Assembly (NCBI GenBank): GCA_024276675.1
Contig: JAJRWT010000082.1
Span: 1-35,156 of the forward strand
Length of the DNA stretch: 35,156 nt
DNA from: Myxococcota bacterium
GTDB lineage: Bacteria > Myxococcota_A > UBA796 > JAFGLY01
Direction of reading: 5' to 3'
Shown here: positions 18,466 to 28,400 of the stretch, in pieces
How the letters are laid out: every line of letters starts with the position of its first letter
How positions within the stretch are numbered: the first letter of the stretch is position 1
Made by a program: the position numbers and the translations under genes
Notes under the pieces: model-generated
What the model was told of the DNA's origin: nothing
The model's database searches: none
The model's input: only the letters and a program-made list of their open reading frames with translations

Positions 18466-20055
18466 TCACTCCAGGAGCGGCAGGTAGAAGGCAGGGTCCA
18501 CGTCCTGCACGTCGGTACCTGGGTAGGAGTCCCAGTCCTGGTTGGTGCTGCCCCCAGAGGCGGCCCAGTCGGGGAAGAACTCGTAGGCCTGGTCGATGAG
18601 TACCTTTTCCAGCGGAAAGCTCCAGATATCGGTGAGGATGATCTCCCAGGGATAGCCGTTCTCGTCCACGAAACCCACACCCCTGTCCGTCGGGTTGGCG
18701 CTGCCGGCAGCGGGGTCCATGCCCATCTGGTGGATGTCGTAGCCAGTGTCCAGCACCAGCAGGTAGGGATCGTAGGGAGGCTGAGCCATGCTGCCGGGTT
18801 CCACGGGCGCGTCGGGAACGAAGGAGTAGAGCAGCCGGTGACCCCGCAGCATTTCCTGGTCCTGGTAGGTGTTCCAGTCGGGCAGGGCCGTCTTGGAGTC
18901 GGGGATCAGCAACAGGTCCAGGTCGCTCCCCTCGCTCCTCCCGCTCTCGGTGGAGACCAACTGGTCGTCACCGTCGTAGGTGGTGACGCTCCATTCGCCG
19001 GGGCCGGCCCCCTGGATGAACAGGTGCAGTTCGTGGTCGTAGCCGGCACCGCGTGCAACCATCACGAACGCACCTTCGATATAGGCTACGCGGTTCTCGG
19101 GGTCCAGGCGCTCGTGCATCTTGCCCCCAGCCACGAAGTCGTTGTAGTCGCCGTCCCCCACGGAGGGGAAAAGATCCTCGAAGGCCATGGTGAAGTAGTC
19201 GCCGGCGGGCGGATAGACGTTGTCCAGCACGTAGGCAGGGTCGTCGGGGAAGTCGTCCAACTCGTCGGGCACGCCGTCGCCGTCCGAGTCTGCCCCGGGT
19301 GTGGGGATGCCGTTGGTATCAATTATATCTTCAATCACCTCGGCAGGCGTGGAGCTGATGGTCAGGAGCAGGTCGTTGAAGTCGTCGTCGCACAACCAGC
19401 TCCAGCGGGGCAGGTCTTCCCAACCCATGAACAGCGCCCCGTCGGTGTAGGCACTGTCCAGGAGCACGGCGTGCTCCATGGGATCGTCCGCGTTGAGCTG
19501 GTCAAGCGTGTACCAGGGGTCGATGTCCGGGTTCACGTAGCCGTTGGGCCGCAGCCAGAAGCCCAACGACTTCCCGATCCAGGAAGAGTCCAGGGCTATG
19601 TCGATGGTGTGCCCTGTCTGCAGGCATTCCACCCCGTCGCCCCCGCTGTAGTAATAGGAGGCATTTTCCCATATCGTGCCCTGGGTGATGAGTATGTCGT
19701 CCAGGGACGGATGGGCTGGTTCCAGGGCATCCTGGTCGTAGACGAAGTAACCGAACTCGTTGAGGTAGCCCGCCGCCTCGTGGATGAATGTCACGTGGAA
19801 GGTGGCGCCCTCGTACTCGGGCTTGATGTAGAAGTTCTTTTCGTTGTCCAGGACCAGGTTCCAGTCCAGTGCCCGACGCTCCGGCAAGGTGGCGTGGATC
19901 TCGTCCAGCAGGTCAGGGTCGACATACTCCAGGACACCACAGTCGGCGGCCTGGAGCCCTTCTCCCAGCCACGCGCCCAGGAGATACAGAAAAAGCGCGC
20001 AACCCCAGATCCCGGGGCCGCGAAACGGGAGATGAAGGATGGACAGTGGCAACAT
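18466..20055 (-). CDS. Secreted DUF4114 / LruC-domain protein with calcium-type Asp repeat
   Basis: A 529-residue exported protein. The hydrophobic signal (about residues 14-32) ends near GLQAADC. The N-terminal half has a DUF4114-like pattern: LGFWLRPNGY, then GWEDLPRWSWLCDDDFNDLLL, where acidic residues probably bind calcium. A thrombospondin type-3-like loop DSDGDGVPDELDDFPDDP follows. The C-terminal half matches the LruC domain: EDLFPSVGDGDYNDFV, a hydrophobic core, HRLLYSF, and a PWEIILTD/W-F-P block. Function is unknown; such proteins are surface or extracellular. The start at 20055 is chosen for the signal peptide and a GGAG 6 nt upstream; the frame is open further upstream but there overlaps the duplicated fragment at 20123-20228. 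It may be co-transcribed with the alpha-2-macroglobulin gene 99 nt downstream. Confidence 0.85.
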   Translation of the reverse strand: MLPLSILHLPFRGPGIWGCALFLYLLGAWLGEGLQAADCGVLEYVDPDLLDEIHATLPERRALDWNLVLDNEKNFYIKPEYEGATFHVTFIHEAAGYLNEFGYFVYDQDALEPAHPSLDDILITQGTIWENASYYYSGGDGVECLQTGHTIDIALDSSWIGKSLGFWLRPNGYVNPDIDPWYTLDQLNADDPMEHAVLLDSAYTDGALFMGWEDLPRWSWLCDDDFNDLLLTISSTPAEVIEDIIDTNGIPTPGADSDGDGVPDELDDFPDDPAYVLDNVYPPAGDYFTMAFEDLFPSVGDGDYNDFVAGGKMHERLDPENRVAYIEGAFVMVARGAGYDHELHLFIQGAGPGEWSVTTYDGDDQLVSTESGRSEGSDLDLLLIPDSKTALPDWNTYQDQEMLRGHRLLYSFVPDAPVEPGSMAQPPYDPYLLVLDTGYDIHQMGMDPAAGSANPTDRGVGFVDENGYPWEIILTDIWSFPLEKVLIDQAYEFFPDWAASGGSTNQDWDSYPGTDVQDVDPAFYLPLLE

Positions 20056-20122
20056 CGGGGCTCCAGGCGAGACAGGCCCCGGATTATACCACGGGTCCGA
20101 GGTTCCCGGCCTGCCGTACTCG

Positions 20123-20228
20123 CCCCCGTGCCCTTCAGGGCGCGTACAGCTTGCCTCCCGCCAGGCCGTCACAGAGTTGACGGGAGCAGCAGTCACCCGC
20201 CGCCTCGGTGCTGGTCATGGAATCGATG
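20123..20228 (-). pseudogene. Orphan 3' fragment duplicated from the diheme-motif lipoprotein gene
   Basis: About 100 bp repeats the 3' end of the gene at 21970-22515 in the same orientation. The first ~40 bp (20124-20163 against 21958-21997) is essentially identical; the rest has diverged. The translation ends in the same residues, CDG-AGGKLYAP and stop. The CSSCH of the intact gene reads CCSRQ here, so the heme motif is lost. No 5' part or start remains. The SH3-M23-SH3 gene lies between the two copies. This fragment takes up most of the sequence between the LruC and M23 genes; otherwise 20056-20363 shows nothing but the M23 ribosome site. Confidence 0.8.
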
Positions 20229-20363
20229 TCGGGTCTGAACGCCCACGATGAACTTTCCCCTGCTGGAGCCGCCCATCGCGTAGCGGCCGGCAAACAAAAT
20301 GGTGTAACATGGGCCCGGAAGGGCTCGGGAGACATGCGAGACACGTCAGCAACGGAGGTATGG

Positions 20364-21806
20364 ATGAACAAGGCCACACGCTGGGCGCTGCTGCTTGCCC
20401 TGCTGCTCGCCGGTTGTCCAAAGGACACCGGTCTCGATTCACTGTCCGAAGACGACTCGGTCGATTCCGAGGAAGCCATCTCCGAATCAAACGAAGGCGC
20501 GACCGGTATCGACCGGGACGGCATCGACCAGGGTGGCGTCAATCAGGGTGGCATCGGCGAAACCGGCGGAAGTACGGATCAAGGGAACAGCACCGGCGAT
20601 GGCGGCTCCGACGGATCTACCGGGCAGGATAGCGCCGGCTCCGACGAAGGCGGGGACTCCTCCTCCACCGACGACAACGCGACATGCCCCATCCCCTGCG
20701 ACTTCGTGAACGATCTACTGACGATTGTCCAGGCCCTACAGGACGAATACCTGTCCACCGACACCCAGCAGGTCCGGGTGACCGCGGACCTCCTCAACGT
20801 CAGGGATCGGCCCACCACCGGCGACGAATCCACCGTACTGGACATGGTAGAGGCCGGAACCGTATTCGACGTGCTGGGTGAGAGCCTGGACGGCGAATGG
20901 TACCTGGTGGCCCACGGCGACGGTGTGGCGTGGGTCTCCGCCCACTGGACGACATCGGTCACGTCCACCGACTCCGGTACCGACATCGGAGGCGATCAGG
21001 GCGTGGCCACATCGGTGGGGCTGCCCCTGGAAGGGGCACAGACCCCCCTGCGCGCCACCGAGGGCACCACATGGTGGATCAGCAACAACAGCCCGTATCA
21101 CACCGAGACCGGAGGATACCGGGGCATCAACGACAGCCAGGCACGTGACTACTCGTCGGCCAACGCTGCCGGGCAACCCGTCTATTCCATCGCCGACGGA
21201 GGCGAGGTGGTCGTCAACGTCGCCTGCACCTACAGCAGTTGGTCCTGCTCCAACTGTGCGGAACAGAACCGCCTGGTCATCGTCAGGTACGAGAACCCGG
21301 AATGGGGTGAAGAGGGCGAGCCCCACTATTACTACGCCGAATACCTGCACATCCAGAGCGACGTCCAGGTGGGAGACACCCTGGACACGGACGAACCCTT
21401 TGGCACGATCCAGACCGAAGGTCCGAAGAACTCCGAGGGCGAGGAGCAGATGACCCCGCACCTGCACTTCTCGCTCTTCACCTCGGATTCCGCTGATGTG
21501 TTCGATGACTGGTCCGTAGACGAGTTGGACCCGGTGGACATGGACCTCATCCCGGGGGTCTCCGTCCCCGAAGGACCCGAGCCCCGTGCCGCCGTCTCCA
21601 GCTCCGTGCTGAACGTCAGGGACGCACCCAGCACGGAAGGCACGACGGTGCTGGGTACCCTGTCCCAGGGTGAAGTTGTAGACGTGGTGGGGCGCAACCA
21701 CGACGGCACGTGGTACCAGATCACATGGCAGAACGGCACCGCCTGGGTCTACGGCGACCTGCTGCTCCCCAACGAAGAAGCCCAGGCCGCTCCTGTCACG
21801 GACTGA
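20364..21806 (+). CDS. Lipoprotein with SH3b - M23-like peptidase - SH3b architecture
   Basis: A 480-residue lipoprotein: signal peptide with lipobox LLAGC (Cys18), then a ~110-residue Ser/Asp/Gly/Thr-rich linker. An SH3b domain (VTADLLNVRDRPTT to VSAHW, about 135-192) comes next, then a duplicated-hybrid-motif/M23 domain (about 230-375) and a second SH3b domain (SSVLNVRDAPSTEGT to YGDLL, about 415-470). M23 enzymes cut peptidoglycan cross-bridges and SH3b domains bind the wall. The HLH motif (His366, His368) and YLH are present, but the first zinc motif, normally H-x3-D, reads SQARD (Ser258, Asp262), so the zinc site looks incomplete and a non-catalytic wall-binding role is possible. The start at 20364 has GGAGG 5 nt upstream. 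It converges with the next gene. Confidence 0.87.
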   Translation: MNKATRWALLLALLLAGCPKDTGLDSLSEDDSVDSEEAISESNEGATGIDRDGIDQGGVNQGGIGETGGSTDQGNSTGDGGSDGSTGQDSAGSDEGGDSSSTDDNATCPIPCDFVNDLLTIVQALQDEYLSTDTQQVRVTADLLNVRDRPTTGDESTVLDMVEAGTVFDVLGESLDGEWYLVAHGDGVAWVSAHWTTSVTSTDSGTDIGGDQGVATSVGLPLEGAQTPLRATEGTTWWISNNSPYHTETGGYRGINDSQARDYSSANAAGQPVYSIADGGEVVVNVACTYSSWSCSNCAEQNRLVIVRYENPEWGEEGEPHYYYAEYLHIQSDVQVGDTLDTDEPFGTIQTEGPKNSEGEEQMTPHLHFSLFTSDSADVFDDWSVDELDPVDMDLIPGVSVPEGPEPRAAVSSSVLNVRDAPSTEGTTVLGTLSQGEVVDVVGRNHDGTWYQITWQNGTAWVYGDLLLPNEEAQAAPVTD

Positions 21807-21969
21807 TTTCGCCCGGGCCGGAGGCGGGCACCGAAAAACGACCGCAGTCCAGTTACCCACGTGGACGGCTCTCCCTTTCCAGGCCCCGACGGTGTGTACG
21901 ACGGGGAACGGTCCAACGGGGGTGATGGACCTCCATGACGCCCACCATGATGGCCAGCCCCCGTGCCCT

Positions 21970-22515
21970 TCAGGGCGCGTACAGCTTGCCTCCCGCCGGG
22001 CCGTCGCAGCGATGACAGGAGCTGCAGTCACCAGTGGACGCGGTGCTGACCATTGAAATGATGCTGCCGTCGCGCTCCAGCTCGGCGGAGAGCGGCGCCG
22101 TCAGGGTGGAGTCGGTGTAGAAGTTTCCCGAAGAGCTGCTCACCATCTCCACCTGGCTGCCAGTGGCGTCGGTGATGCGGATGGTCACGCCAGGGGCGCC
22201 GCCACTGCCGAGAATGTCCTCGAAGACCGTTCCGCCCACCGTGAAGATGCCCCCTTCACCGCTTTCCCCGGCCTCGTCTACTTCCCAGTCTTTGTCGTCT
22301 GAGAGATTGCCCTGGCTGTGGCAGGCAAGGCACTGCGAGCCCGGCAGCATGTCGGCTCCCTCGCCACTGCAGGTGCCGGGCGCGCAGTCCTCGTTGGCCT
22401 CGTTGCAGGGCGTGGCCGTGTCGTCCGGAGTACTGACCACGCTCTCTCCCCCCTCTCCTTCCTCGCAGGCGGTGCCCATGAACGTCACGAAAAACACTGT
22501 CGCAAGAGTTCTCAT
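21970..22515 (-). CDS. Putative c-type-heme-motif lipoprotein
   Basis: A 181-residue lipoprotein: lipobox MGTAC (Cys17) after a short signal, an acidic Cys-containing linker, CLACH at 62-66, then a small beta domain resembling a carboxypeptidase-regulatory-like fold (VGGTVFEDILGSGGAPGVTI, SSSGNFYT), and CSSCH at 164-168 close to the C-terminus GGKLYAP. Two CxxCH motifs suggest a diheme electron carrier outside the inner membrane, although His/Met axial ligands are not obvious and the motifs could instead hold disulfides. MLPGSQCLACHSQG resembles cytochrome-like segments in other Deltaproteobacteria-type proteins (recollection). The start at 22515 has GAGGAG about 8 nt upstream. Its 3' end is duplicated at 20123-20228. 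Confidence 0.75.
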   Translation of the reverse strand: MRTLATVFFVTFMGTACEEGEGGESVVSTPDDTATPCNEANEDCAPGTCSGEGADMLPGSQCLACHSQGNLSDDKDWEVDEAGESGEGGIFTVGGTVFEDILGSGGAPGVTIRITDATGSQVEMVSSSSGNFYTDSTLTAPLSAELERDGSIISMVSTASTGDCSSCHRCDGPAGGKLYAP

Positions 22516-22950
22516 TTTTCTTCTCCTCGATATGCTGGACATGGTGTCAAAGCGTCGCCGTGGGCCAGGGGCGACTGAACACAGAAGCACGATAACAGCA
22601 AGAGGAGCCACCGTTTCGGCGCGGCTGGGGCGAAGGACAGGTCTGGGGGGACGGAATACCTTTCTGCCACGCAATACAGTTTGTTGACCGAGACGAGCAA
22701 GCTCCAGGGGAAACCGTCAGCCCCGCACAATCACAGGACAGACTCCCAGGACCCGGAAGATGGCGGGCATGCCCGGCAGGTGACGGCCACGCCCACCTGT
22801 TTCGGCCACCGAATCCGGCAGGCGCTCCACACGCGTATCCCAGGCAATACTCTTGACAGAAGATCTCCCACGAGCCGGTTATTGAAAGCGGGGCCAGGAC
22901 GATGACCATGGCCACGCTGGACACCACCAGATTCCGTAAGGAAAAACCAT
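22516..22950. other. Divergent intergenic region
   Basis: It separates the minus-strand heme-motif lipoprotein and the plus-strand SGNH hydrolase. No gene is convincing on either strand. TTGACA at 22853-22858 is a perfect -35 box about 95 bp before the SGNH start, but the -10 match (GGTTAT after 18 nt) is poor. Nothing else stands out. Confidence 0.4.
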
Positions 22951-23985
22951 ATGAAAGTCCCTTTTGTGCTTGCTGGGCTGCTCCTTTCCACGACCGCCTG
23001 CACTTCAGACAACTCCACCGACGACTCGGCGGGCGCTTCCACCGGCGACTCCAGCAGCGATTCCGCGACTGCTGTCCCATCCGACACCAGCCCCCCGGAC
23101 GACAGCGCCCCACGCTTCGACACATCGGGAGAAACAGGCCAGGATACTGGTACATGCCTGGATTCAGGATTGATCACCCATGTTCCTCCCGACTACCGCG
23201 CCACCGATCCGGCTCGCGTGGTGTTCATGGGGGACTCCATCACGGCAGGGGCAGGCGCATCGTCGTCACAAACCTGCTACAGGTCGCTCCTCCTGGAGAA
23301 CGATTCCACGAGCTGGCCCGGCTGGGACCAGGCAGACCTGGAGAGCCTGTTTCCGGCCTTGTCCGAAGTCATCGACGTATCCAGGGGAGGCGCGACCACC
23401 ACTACTCTGGCCCAGGTGCAGTTGGCAGACCTGGACCAGCAGTTGGAGCCAACGGTGGAGGGGGAGACCATCGTGGTCGTCACGATAGGTGGGAATGACC
23501 TCACCGGGGCGATGCTCACGTTGTTGACCAGTGATGATCCGGATGCCCAGGCCCAGGCGCTGCTGGACGAGATGAACGGCAACCTGTCCACCCTGTCCAC
23601 GTTCTTCGACGATTCCCAGCGATTTCCCGACGGCGTGTACGTCTATCTCGCCAACATCTACGATCCGACGGACGACACCGCCCAGGCATCGGAGTGCTTC
23701 TTCGGCATCGATCTCGTGGACATCTGGCCATATCTCTACCAGGCCAACGACGCCTTCCTCGAGTTCGCCATGGGAGCCGGCTATGCCATGATCGACATGC
23801 ACGGGCATTTCCTGGGTCACGGCTGGAACTACGACGACCCCGACTCCCCCTGCTACGACGCCTCGGATCCCAGCGTCTGGTTCTCAGGGGACTGCATCCA
23901 TCCGAACGACGACGGACACCACGAGATCCGGCGCCTGTTCTTCGGCGCCATCGATGGAACGGCAGAGCTGCCCGATCCCTCTTGA
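22951..23985 (+). CDS. SGNH/GDSL hydrolase lipoprotein
   Basis: A 344-residue secreted esterase-like protein. Signal peptide with lipobox STTAC (Cys17), then a ~50-residue Asp/Ser/Thr linker. SGNH blocks are all visible: block I VVFMGDSITAGAGA (nucleophile Ser), block II Gly in VSRGGATTTT, block III VVTIGGNDLTG (Asn), and block V GDCIHPNDDGHHEI with the catalytic Asp and His. Members hydrolyse acyl or acetyl esters of lipids, carbohydrates or peptidoglycan; the substrate here is unknown. Four to six extra Cys in the C-terminal half (SECFF, SPCYD, GDCIH) could form disulfides. AAGGA lies 10 nt upstream of the ATG. It appears to be a single-gene unit. Confidence 0.9.
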   Translation: MKVPFVLAGLLLSTTACTSDNSTDDSAGASTGDSSSDSATAVPSDTSPPDDSAPRFDTSGETGQDTGTCLDSGLITHVPPDYRATDPARVVFMGDSITAGAGASSSQTCYRSLLLENDSTSWPGWDQADLESLFPALSEVIDVSRGGATTTTLAQVQLADLDQQLEPTVEGETIVVVTIGGNDLTGAMLTLLTSDDPDAQAQALLDEMNGNLSTLSTFFDDSQRFPDGVYVYLANIYDPTDDTAQASECFFGIDLVDIWPYLYQANDAFLEFAMGAGYAMIDMHGHFLGHGWNYDDPDSPCYDASDPSVWFSGDCIHPNDDGHHEIRRLFFGAIDGTAELPDPS

Positions 23986-24576
23986 CCAGCGCCCCACTCC
24001 GCCGTCGCCACCCCGGCTCCACATGTCTTTCCGTTTTCCCAGGACCTGGGAGCGAGGGCGTCTCGCCCTCGCTGCTCCCCGGTGAGAACTCCATTTCCAG
24101 CGACCCTGCGAAGGCTGATGACCTACCCTGGGAGCGAGGGCGTCTCGCCCTCGCAGCTCCTCGGTGAGAATGCCATTTCCAGCGACCTTGCGAAGGCTGG
24201 AAACCTTCGCTCCCAGGTGCAGTGCCCTACATCTTGTGCAGGAGTATCGACCAGCTCGCAACTCTGACGGCTCCCAGTTGCGCGGGCGCACCTGGCTCGA
24301 AAGCGACTCGCTCCTGCTCGGTCCGTGTTTCCGGACGGGAACCAGGTAGCCTGCATCCACGCACGCCAGCCTTTCCGCGACCCGGCAGATACCGGTGGAG
24401 TTCAGGCCGGGGCATTTGTAGTAACCCTCGCACATAGCTGTCAAGGTTCGGCGTGACGGTGCCGTTCGATGGACAAAGCCGACATCGGCGGTCTCACTTG
24501 CGCTATCATCGACAGGCGGCCTCCTGCTTGCTGCCTCCTGCTCAAACCGGGCTCGCGTTCAGGTCGGAGATGTACT
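23986..24576. other. Long intergenic region before the hydrolase operon
   Basis: 591 bp with no credible gene. The left third carries the 24045-24217 repeat element. The remainder (24218-24576) shows no RNA gene or hairpin I can support. It probably holds the promoter for the operon starting at 24577, but I see no clear -35/-10 pair. Open frames here are short and low in coding character. Confidence 0.5.
24045..24217. repeat. REP/MITE-like element: two 82-bp direct copies with inverted ends
   Basis: Two direct copies begin at 24045 and 24127 (period 82, about 85-90% identical). Each opens with CCTGGGAGCGAGGGCG and contains a perfect 9-bp hairpin, GCGAGGGCG-TCT-CGCCCTCGC. The element closes at 24204-24217 with CCTTCGCTCCCAGG, the inverted form of the opening sequence apart from one base, giving terminal inverted repeats. 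No gene lies inside. Elements with this look are dispersed in some bacterial genomes (recollection); here a second family copy is not visible elsewhere in the window. Confidence 0.8.
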
Positions 24577-25476
24577 TTGAAGCTGGACAACTATGACTTC
24601 CGGGAACACTACGTGACGGTGGACGGGCACCGGCTCCACTACGTGGACGAAGGCGACGGCCAGCTTCTCCTCATGCTCCACGGCAATCCCACCTGGGCCT
24701 ACCTGTATCGGCACCTCATCGCCGGCCTGCGCCAGCGGCATCGCTGTGTCGTCCCGGATCTCCTGGGCTTCGGCCTCTCTGACAAGCCGCCCTGGGCCGA
24801 TTACGGCATGCGTGCCCAGGTCATGCGCTTCGACCTGTTCGTCAAGAAGCTGGGTCTACGGGACATCACGCTGGTGCTCCACGACTGGGGGGGAGTGATC
24901 GGGCTGGCCTGGGCGGTGCGGAACAAGCACAAGGTCAAGCGCCTCGTGCTGATGAACACCACCGGCTTCGCCTCTGCCGATCCACTCCAGTACCTCAAGA
25001 TGAGCCCCAGGCCGTGGGTGCTGTTCGTCCTCCTGTTGCTCAAGATCAGGCCCCTGGGGGAAATCGCAGTGCTGGGTCTCAACGGCTTCGTTCGCTACTA
25101 CCTGCCGTTCAGTGTCCACAACCGCCACCGCCTGAACCCAGAGGTGATGAAGGGCTATATCGCCCCCTATCCCACGCTCGCCTCCCGGCGTGCGCAGCTC
25201 TCGTCCGTGCGGCAGATCCCCCTGCTCCCCATCGAGCCGGTGTGGACCATGCTTGAAGAGCTGAGCGCGGAGCTGGACGGCTGGATGGTGCCCACCCAGA
25301 TCATCTGGGGAATGAGAGATCGCGTGTTCGTGCCGTGGTTCATGGAGCAGTTTGAGAAATACCTTCCCAACCACGCAGCCACGCTTCGCATCGAGGACGC
25401 CAGCCACTTCCTCCAGGACGATACCCCCGAGCTGATCACCGAGCGAATCGCGCAGTTTACGGAGACCTTTCGATGA
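24577..25476 (+). CDS. Alpha/beta hydrolase, haloalkane-dehalogenase-like
   Basis: A 299-residue cytoplasmic alpha/beta hydrolase. HGNPTW supplies the oxyanion and halide-binding Asn/Trp, LHDWGG has the nucleophile Asp followed by the second halide-binding Trp, IWGMRD precedes the cap-side region, and DASHF holds the catalytic His. This Asp-His pattern fits haloalkane dehalogenases, and also OleB-type beta-lactone decarboxylases and some epoxide hydrolases; no ole genes are nearby. I chose a TTG start at 24577 because GGAG lies 7 nt upstream and the protein then begins just before the conserved core; the frame is open from an ATG at 24469, but that adds 36 residues unlike the family. The stop overlaps the next ATG (ATGA), so it leads the operon. 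Confidence 0.85.
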   Translation: MKLDNYDFREHYVTVDGHRLHYVDEGDGQLLLMLHGNPTWAYLYRHLIAGLRQRHRCVVPDLLGFGLSDKPPWADYGMRAQVMRFDLFVKKLGLRDITLVLHDWGGVIGLAWAVRNKHKVKRLVLMNTTGFASADPLQYLKMSPRPWVLFVLLLLKIRPLGEIAVLGLNGFVRYYLPFSVHNRHRLNPEVMKGYIAPYPTLASRRAQLSSVRQIPLLPIEPVWTMLEELSAELDGWMVPTQIIWGMRDRVFVPWFMEQFEKYLPNHAATLRIEDASHFLQDDTPELITERIAQFTETFR

Positions 25477-28400
25477 ACGAAAGGGAGGGCCGAAGCCTGG
25501 CGGAGGCGGGGGCATCCCGGCTGGAAGACGTCGATGCTCGCATACGAGCCATACAGCCCTACATCCCTTTCCGGGTGCTGGCCCGGCACCTGCAAGGAGA
25601 AGATCCCCGCGAAAAGGGCCTCTCCCGACTCCGGGGGGGAGTCATGTTCGTGGACATCGTGGGCTTTTCCCACCTGACCACCCAACTCACGAGAAAGGGG
25701 GATGCCGGGTTGGAAGCACTCAAGGAGTCCCTCTCCGACTACTTCAGACGGCTCATCCAGGCGATTCGTACTGGTGGCGGGGTTGTCTACCAGTTCGCCG
25801 GCGACTCCATCCTGGTGGGCTTCCAACGCGCCGATGGCGAAGGCGACGAGGAATGCGCCGCCAGGGTCGTCCACTGTGCCCTCGCGATACAGAGCATGCT
25901 CACCGGCTCCAGTGTATTCGGCGAGATCGGCATCCCGGGCTCCACGGTCCTCACCAGGATCGGGGTCAGCTATGGCTCCTACCACGAAGTCATCCTGGGG
26001 AGCGATGAAACCTGGTTCAGGCCGGTTCTCGTGGGAAAAACCTGTGAACTGGCAGTGGCCGCGGAGGGCCGGGCCGGCGGCGGGCAGGTGGTGGTGGACG
26101 CTCGCACATGGGCACTTCTCCCCCGGCAGAAACAAGGGCAGGCGCTGGCAAACCACTTCGCCGTCAACTGGCTCCGGTGGGGACCAGGGGCCGATCTCTC
26201 CAGCAGGTTCCGGCTGCCTGCACGATGTCTCAACCCCGGCTTCTACGAGATCTGCCTTCGCTACGTGAATCCCGACTACCTTGAGAAGATAGTCTCGGGA
26301 GTGGAGGGTTTCGCCGGAGACTACAGGAAGATCACCTGCGTGATGCTTGGTACCGAATGTCCGGACTTCAGCCACGATCCCGTCTCGGCCAGACTTGCCC
26401 TGAACCAGTTCTACATCGTGGCCCAACGCGAGGCACGCACCTTCGGGGGGCTGCTGCTCCACGTGGACAACACGGACAAGGGTACCGTTTTCGTCGTCAT
26501 CTTCGGCTTTCCACAGGCCCTGGAGAACAAGGAGCTGCGGGCCTGTCAGTTTGCCTTCCGCCTGCGCCAGCTCTCCAGCCAGTTTCCCCACATCTCCCTC
26601 CTCCGCACGGGGATTGCCACCGGTACCGCCTACTGCGGCGTCGTCGGCGCTTCATTCCGAAGGGAACTCACCGCTCTCGGCGTGGTCCCCAACCTGGCGG
26701 CACGACTGATGACATACTGTCGGAGGGCCGACATCCTCGTGGACCGTTTCACGGAGATTGCCGTCGGAGAACACTTCTCGCGAGAGGCCATAGACAACGT
26801 CCGGCTCAAGGGTATGGGGAAGAGCACCTCGATATTCCGAATCGACTCCGAGCATGGGCGAGTCAATGGGCACCTGCTGGAGCATGTCTCGGCGAGGCAG
26901 GAGATGGTGGGGCGCCGGGCGGAGCTGGAACGACTCCTGGATGCCCTGCGGCGTACCAGCCAGGGCAAGGGTCGGATCGTGGTCGTCTCCGGGGAGGCCG
27001 GTGTGGGCAAGTCCCTACTGTCCGCCGCCTTCCTCCGTGCCATGAAGCGGTCTACCCCGAATCGGCCGCTGGCCATAATCGGATACTGCTATTCCTACGA
27101 GGCATTCACACCCTTCTATCCCTGGAGGGAAATCCTTCGCCGCCTCTTCGCCCTCGATCCTGGAGACGGCCACCAGGTGGGACTCTCGAAGATCGAAGCG
27201 GAGTTGGGTGCTCTGGAGAGTACGAGCCAGGAGTGGGTTCCCGCACTGGCACGAATCATGGGTATCCCAGCACAGGAGCACTCCCTCACGCGCAACCTGG
27301 AGCCTGCCCAGAGGAACCGCCGCATCTTCCGCATCATCTTCGACCTGCTGTCTCGACGGGCCAGGCAGGGCCCGCTGGTCCTCCTTTTCGAGGACTACCA
27401 CTGGGCGGACGAACTCTCCCGGAGCCTCCTGGAGTTCATCGTCCGGCGAAGCCGTGCCGTTCCCATCCTGGCGGTGCTGGTCACACGACCGGAGGAGAGG
27501 CTCGCTCACTTCCACGAGATCCGTCATTGCAGCTTCATCGAACTCGATGAGCTGGACGAGCTGTCGGCCCGAATGCTGCTGCGTGCCAGGCTGAAGCTGG
27601 CGGTACGCAATCGGGGAGTCGAGGACCTGATCCTGGAGCGAGCCCACAACAACCCGTTCTTCATCGAGGAGATGGCCAGGAGCCTGCTGGAGCAGGGCTG
27701 CCTGGTGAAGAACGTCAGGGGGGAATACGAGATCCCGGAGGACCTCCATCTCTCCATCCCGAACAGCATCGAAGATCTGCTCCTCACGCGCATCGACCGC
27801 CTGGGGGAGCGCGAGAAGGCGGTACTCAAGACTGCCTCCGTCATAGGCAGGCTGTTCCGCTTCACCACCCTGAGCGCCCTTTGCCCGGTGGCGGTGCGCC
27901 ACGCCCTCCCCGAGTCCATGTCCATCCTGGAGCGCTTCGACCTGACACCGGTGGAAACGGAGCTGCCTCTCACCTATATCTTCAAACACATCGTGATCCG
28001 AGACGTGGCATACAACTCCCTCCTGCTCTCAACACGAGAAGAGATGCACTGCCGCCTGGCCCGCCACCTGGAGCAAAACCTGCTGGACAGTCGGGAGGAT
28101 CGCGCAGACATCCTGGCCTTCCACTTCCTGGCGGGAAGGGACCACGAAAAGGGCTTGAAGTACACTCTCCTGGCGGCCCGCAAGGCCAGGGATCACTACG
28201 CCAACGACGATGCCATCCACCATTTCTCCAGGGCTCTCCAGGTACTCCACGACGATCCCACCGTCGGGGAAAAGGGCCTCTATCAACAGCTTCGTTTTGA
28301 ACTTGGCGAGGTGCTCTCCCAGGCGGGGCGCTACGCCGAGTCTGTGGAGATGCTCCAGGATTGCCTGGAACATGCCCACCTTCCGAAGGAACGTGTGCGG

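Noticed and set aside
17482..20238. Very long antisense open frames opposite the alpha-2-macroglobulin and LruC-type genes
   Set aside because: High GC removes stops on the opposite strand; the translations are low-complexity with no domain, ribosome site or signal.
24469..24576. ATG 24469 as the hydrolase start
   Set aside because: It adds 36 residues with no family match and lacks a ribosome site, while TTG 24577 has GGAG at a good distance and gives the usual family length.
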